Below, piece after piece: positions 63,001 to 64,000 of a stretch of DNA of 64,000 bases (position 1 is its first letter; the number at the start of each line of letters is the position of its first letter). The stretch spans positions 10,783,508 through 10,847,507 of the forward strand of contig CM049313.1 in NCBI GenBank assembly GCA_026874595.1. Reading direction: 5' to 3'. Position numbers and translations under genes: made by a program. The notes under the pieces were generated by a model that saw only the letters and a program-made list of their open reading frames with translations, did not search any database and was not told where the DNA came from. This DNA comes from Sipunculus nudus. Its lineage: Eukaryota > Annelida > Sipuncula > Golfingiida > Sipunculidae.

Positions 63001-63411
63001 AACTTTTAGATAAACAAGCTCATATGTCCATCACAGAGGCATGATATGAACTTTTCTAAATGGGAATTACCTAAAATCCCTAAATATCCACTCGGAGTAA
63101 GCCCAAAATCACAAATTCTACAGACAAGGTAGATGAATAGTTAGCTTTAAAACATATGACATTCTATAGGCCAATGATGAGTTTGTAACATTATAACTGA
63201 TATGTAAAGGGGCTTCACGATAGGGTTTCCTTTCTAGCAAACTATACGCAACTGGTGATTTGAAGATGCATGAGAAAATTTCACTGCATTTATAAATCAA
63301 TGTACTTAAATACTGTTAGTGTTTATTACTCACTTGTCTCCGTTTATGAAGGCGATTGGAACAGCGTAGTTAGACAGCATCTTCTCAAGGTGATGAATCA
63401 TGGTTGCAATA
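40590..63411 (-). CDS. IQCH: IQ motif-containing protein H (3' 13 exons)
   Basis: Thirteen coding exons on the minus strand join in one continuous frame. In coding order they are 63411-63334, 59394-59286, 58654-58427, 57236-57086, 52047-51872, 51383-51111, 50770-50582, 50028-49908, 46913-46639, 45992-45813, 43173-43051, 41734-41673 and 40776-40590 (stop TAA). All junctions are GT-AG. About 717 residues are covered; vertebrate IQCH is about 1,000, so the N-terminal third lies beyond the right edge. An IQ motif [11 protein letters not shown] (58427-58654) is followed by a region homologous to the IQCH ATP-grasp-like domain, with stretches such as [43 protein letters not shown] and [17 protein letters not shown] motifs bind calmodulin; IQCH is testis-enriched and required for sperm formation in mouse. 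Molluscan function is inferred. No broken exon was seen. Confidence 0.94.
40950..41172 (-). mobile_element. tRNA-derived SINE, copy 1
   Basis: On the minus strand the head reads like a degenerate tRNA, with a B-box-like GAGTTCAAATC (41111-41121) and upstream GGCTTAGAGCTGGGAG. The tail shares AGGGTGAGCATTCTTCAGG and GTGTTTCACTCTCAAACGAG with the copy at 60491-60726. It sits in the IQCH intron between the last two coding exons. Confidence 0.7.
41740..43045. other. IQCH intron
   Basis: No gene or strong repeat seen in this intron, apart from ordinary AT-rich sequence. Confidence 0.5.
44216..45190 (+). repeat. ~278 bp dimeric tandem repeat with GGTGGCGCCACC
   Basis: Units begin GCTATCCAAGATGTATAT at about 44232, 44510 and 44788, with a partial at 44902. 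Each has two related halves of about 139 bp: one reads TCAAACCACTGCC, the other TCAAACCAGTC, and both contain CATGCAAAATTT. Halves end at or near the perfect palindrome GGTGGCGCCACC (44480-44491, 44629-44640; degenerate at about 44760). Non-coding, within an IQCH intron. Confidence 0.85.
45560..45680. repeat. GACGGACGGACAGACAG dispersed repeat patch
   Basis: A short CTGACGGACGGACATGGACA stretch followed by GACAGACAAACC and a GTTCAGCTG/A-run boundary. The same kind of patch is seen near 55140-55220 and 58160-58200, typical of one dispersed repeat class. Confidence 0.5.
45813..45992 (-). CDS. IQCH: IQCH exon with [13 protein letters not shown]
   Basis: Sixty codons in phase 0 at both ends, with acceptor TTTTCACATCAG and donor GTAAGT. 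It holds the conserved [16 protein letters not shown] segment that follows the ATP-grasp core, then a lysine/arginine/glutamate-rich linker ([11 protein letters not shown]) likely to be disordered. Confidence 0.92.
46639..46913 (-). CDS. IQCH: IQCH ATP-grasp-core exon
   Basis: Ninety-two codons, acceptor GTATTTTCAG and donor GTGAGT. It contains [19 protein letters not shown] and [15 protein letters not shown], whose alternating strand pattern and acidic residues match the metal/ATP-binding part of ATP-grasp folds. Whether the catalytic ligands are complete was not tested. Confidence 0.93.
47390..48600. repeat. dispersed GTGAGCTTATGC repeat copies
   Basis: Three copies of a unit starting GTGAGCTTATGC(G/A)ATG and running into GTCGTCTGT and AAATGGCAGGAGCTAGCATC occur near 47392, 48307 and 48434. 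A GGTGGCGCCACC palindrome lies at 47851-47862. A run of TCTAGACA copies occurs at 48180-48230. All lie in an IQCH intron. Confidence 0.75.
48600..49335 (-). repeat. dimeric tandem repeat, inverted relative to 44216-45190
   Basis: The 278 bp dimer family recurs here in reverse complement. ATACATCTTGG(A/)CAGCTTTCTTGATTTT and CATAGCTCTTTATCATA alternate, and GGTGGCGCCACC lies at 48729-48740 and 49005-49016. Frames at 48977-49478 are translations of this repeat. Confidence 0.85.
52060..53530. other. IQCH intron, left part
   Basis: No gene. A 14 bp G run (53010-53023) and an ACCCATGGGTCATGGCGCTC patch (52190-52209) belong to dispersed repeats. Confidence 0.5.
53535..53712. repeat. polypurine (GA)n tract
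   Basis: About 180 bp almost wholly of A and G on the plus strand, with pure GA at about 53590-53632. Long frames on both strands here are artefacts of the tract. Such mirror-like polypurine DNA can form triplex structures. Confidence 0.93.
53860..56440. other. IQCH intron, middle part
   Basis: A dispersed repeat with GAAGGACGGCCGGACGGCCG and TCAGATGACTTATAGTCAGC spans about 55030-55220. It is followed to about 55740 by three loosely repeated units (AGTGACCTCTGACCTCATTG; TGACATGTGACCTTATT). No gene is seen. Confidence 0.55.
56452..56655. mobile_element. poly-G / GGATCC short element
   Basis: A ~200 bp unit runs from GCGGATCC plus a 17 bp G run (56457-56473) to TCCTGGATCCACCCCTGA, so the ends are mirrored GGATCC with G/C runs. 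The interior GCGGCCTGGACCCCC is shared with 12830-12850. Frames across it are artefacts. Confidence 0.65.
56997..57055. repeat. (TA)n microsatellite
   Basis: Near-perfect TA run 30 bp from the IQCH exon 57086-57236. Confidence 0.97.
57290..58120. repeat. ~140 bp tandem array, copy 2
   Basis: About six diverged units each carry an AAATCA(G/C)(T/C)GATTGTGCT start (57459, 57597, 57744, 57889, 58005), GGCCATATTGGA, CAGGTCTGT, TGGAGCCC and CCCTGTGAATTTGAG. The same family occurs at 20870-21200. It lies between two IQCH exons and is non-coding. Confidence 0.85.
58427..58654 (-). CDS. IQCH: IQCH exon carrying the IQ motif
   Basis: Seventy-six codons, phase 0 at both ends, acceptor CTTTCCTTTAG and donor [24 protein letters not shown] is a canonical IQ calmodulin-binding motif (IQxxxRxxxxR). 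It is followed by [17 protein letters not shown] and a long basic helix ([20 protein letters not shown]). Confidence 0.93.
60491..60726 (-). mobile_element. tRNA-derived SINE, copy 2
   Basis: This is a diverged relative of 40950-41172 in the same orientation. It shares the head TCTGTGGTCAGGG...AGCTGGGAGG, B-box-like GTGTTCAGTCTCAG, and tail AGGGTGAGCACTCTGCAGGC plus GTTTCACTCACAAACTAG. It lies in the large IQCH intron. Confidence 0.65.
61921..62043. repeat. 33 bp-arm hairpin element
   Basis: ACTGGCTTGTTCCATATTGC (continuing CTTTGTATTGGTC) at 61921-61953 is complemented at 62011-62043 with 29 of 33 positions matching and a 57 bp spacer. Probably a small MITE. A structured RNA is the alternative. 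Confidence 0.7.
63334..63411 (-). CDS. IQCH: IQCH most 5' exon in window
   Basis: Twenty-six codons: acceptor CTGTTGACAG, peptide containing [20 protein letters not shown], donor GTGAGTAATA. The split codon AA|G joins to [20 protein letters not shown] in the next exon. No further exon was recognised in the remaining ~590 bp. Confidence 0.85.
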
Positions 63412-63977
63412 CTGTCAACAGATTACATAGATTGACCTTAGTCAATATAATACAGATGTGAACCATGGGTCAGGAGGCTCAGTTGTAGTTTATATATGTT
63501 ACAACCTATATGTTCACAATTAGTTATGGTGAGCCATAGCTGATCAATGAATGTGCATTAATTTTTAGTTATTTGTTTAGCTGAGAACCACAGCAAATTT
63601 TTGCTTTAGGATGCCTTTGGTGGTAAATAAAGTTATAGAAAATTTCACAAAGCAATACAAACCATCAGAGTACAGGTATATTTATCAGTACATTTATCAA
63701 CTGGACTGTTTGAATGATATACCATACTTAATTTGCTCTCTAAAACTCACCAAAATATCTCTGCTAAATTTTGAGCTCATTCTCTTTATTAACTGTCTAA
63801 CATTCAGAGGAATATCAAAAAAATTCTAGGATTAGGGTAAATTTATATGGTTGCATGGCCAGGTTGCATTTTTAGTAGCCCTTATTTCGGCCTAACTGTG
63901 ACGAATATAGTTGTTTTGGGTGAATGAGTGAACAATCAATTTAATTTGTGACAGAACTCAATAATCACACTATCACC

Positions 63978-64000
63978 GGTTAAGGCCCGGCCACACCGAA
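63978..64000. repeat. edge of a dispersed element cut by the window
   Basis: The window ends in GGTTAAGGCCCGGCCACACC plus GAA. This CACACCG edge mirrors the GGTGTGAAACCG edge of the element at 8145-8345, suggesting a related copy begins here. Confidence 0.35.

Larger units (their letters stand above)
59400..63330. other. large IQCH intron
   Basis: Apart from the SINE and the hairpin element listed separately, no gene or tandem repeat is recognised. Frames at 59521-59766, 60323-60801 and 61416-61625 are unremarkable. Confidence 0.5.

Overview
The window is AT-rich eukaryotic DNA with interrupted genes, canonical GT-AG introns, AATAAA poly(A) signals, a non-LTR retrotransposon, tRNA-like SINEs, many small inverted-repeat elements, long poly-G runs and microsatellites. 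Gene content (animal IQCH and MCFD2-type EF-hand genes) and repeat style suggest a lophotrochozoan animal, most likely a bivalve mollusc. No species can be named from the sequence alone.

Layout. 1-5460 is a ~170 bp satellite array that flips orientation near 2580 and decays at its inner edge. 5461-8460 is intergenic, with a coding-like ORF, an antisense orphan exon that looks like the start of a SAM-type domain, and short palindromic elements. 8461-28600 carries three tandem plus-strand paralogues of an MCFD2-like secreted EF-hand protein (exons at 8461-11309, 13755-16757 and 25149-28479) with the same intron positions and phases. The first lacks a recognisable signal-peptide exon. A dead, minus-strand LINE (about 17740-20735) sits between the second and third copies. 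28601-40500 is gene-poor, with several foldback/MITE-like elements and one unrecognised minus-strand ORF (31605-31958). 40590-63411 holds the last 13 coding exons of a minus-strand IQCH orthologue, whose 5' end lies beyond the right edge. Its introns are full of tandem arrays, SINEs, a polypurine tract and a hairpin element.

The EF-hand genes encode small proteins with a signal peptide and two Ca2+-binding loops. By homology to MCFD2 they should act in the early secretory pathway with a LMAN1-type cargo receptor. IQCH is a calmodulin-binding (IQ motif) protein with an ATP-grasp-like region, known from animal testis. Nothing indicates that the two loci are functionally linked. The best candidates for undescribed biology are the mobile or structural DNAs: a 487 bp hAT-type element built of GGTACA hexamers with an 8 bp target duplication, a two-copy inverted-repeat family full of GAACCCACATTT hairpins, a dimeric repeat carrying the palindrome GGTGGCGCCACC in opposite orientations around IQCH exons, and the inverted three-variant satellite.
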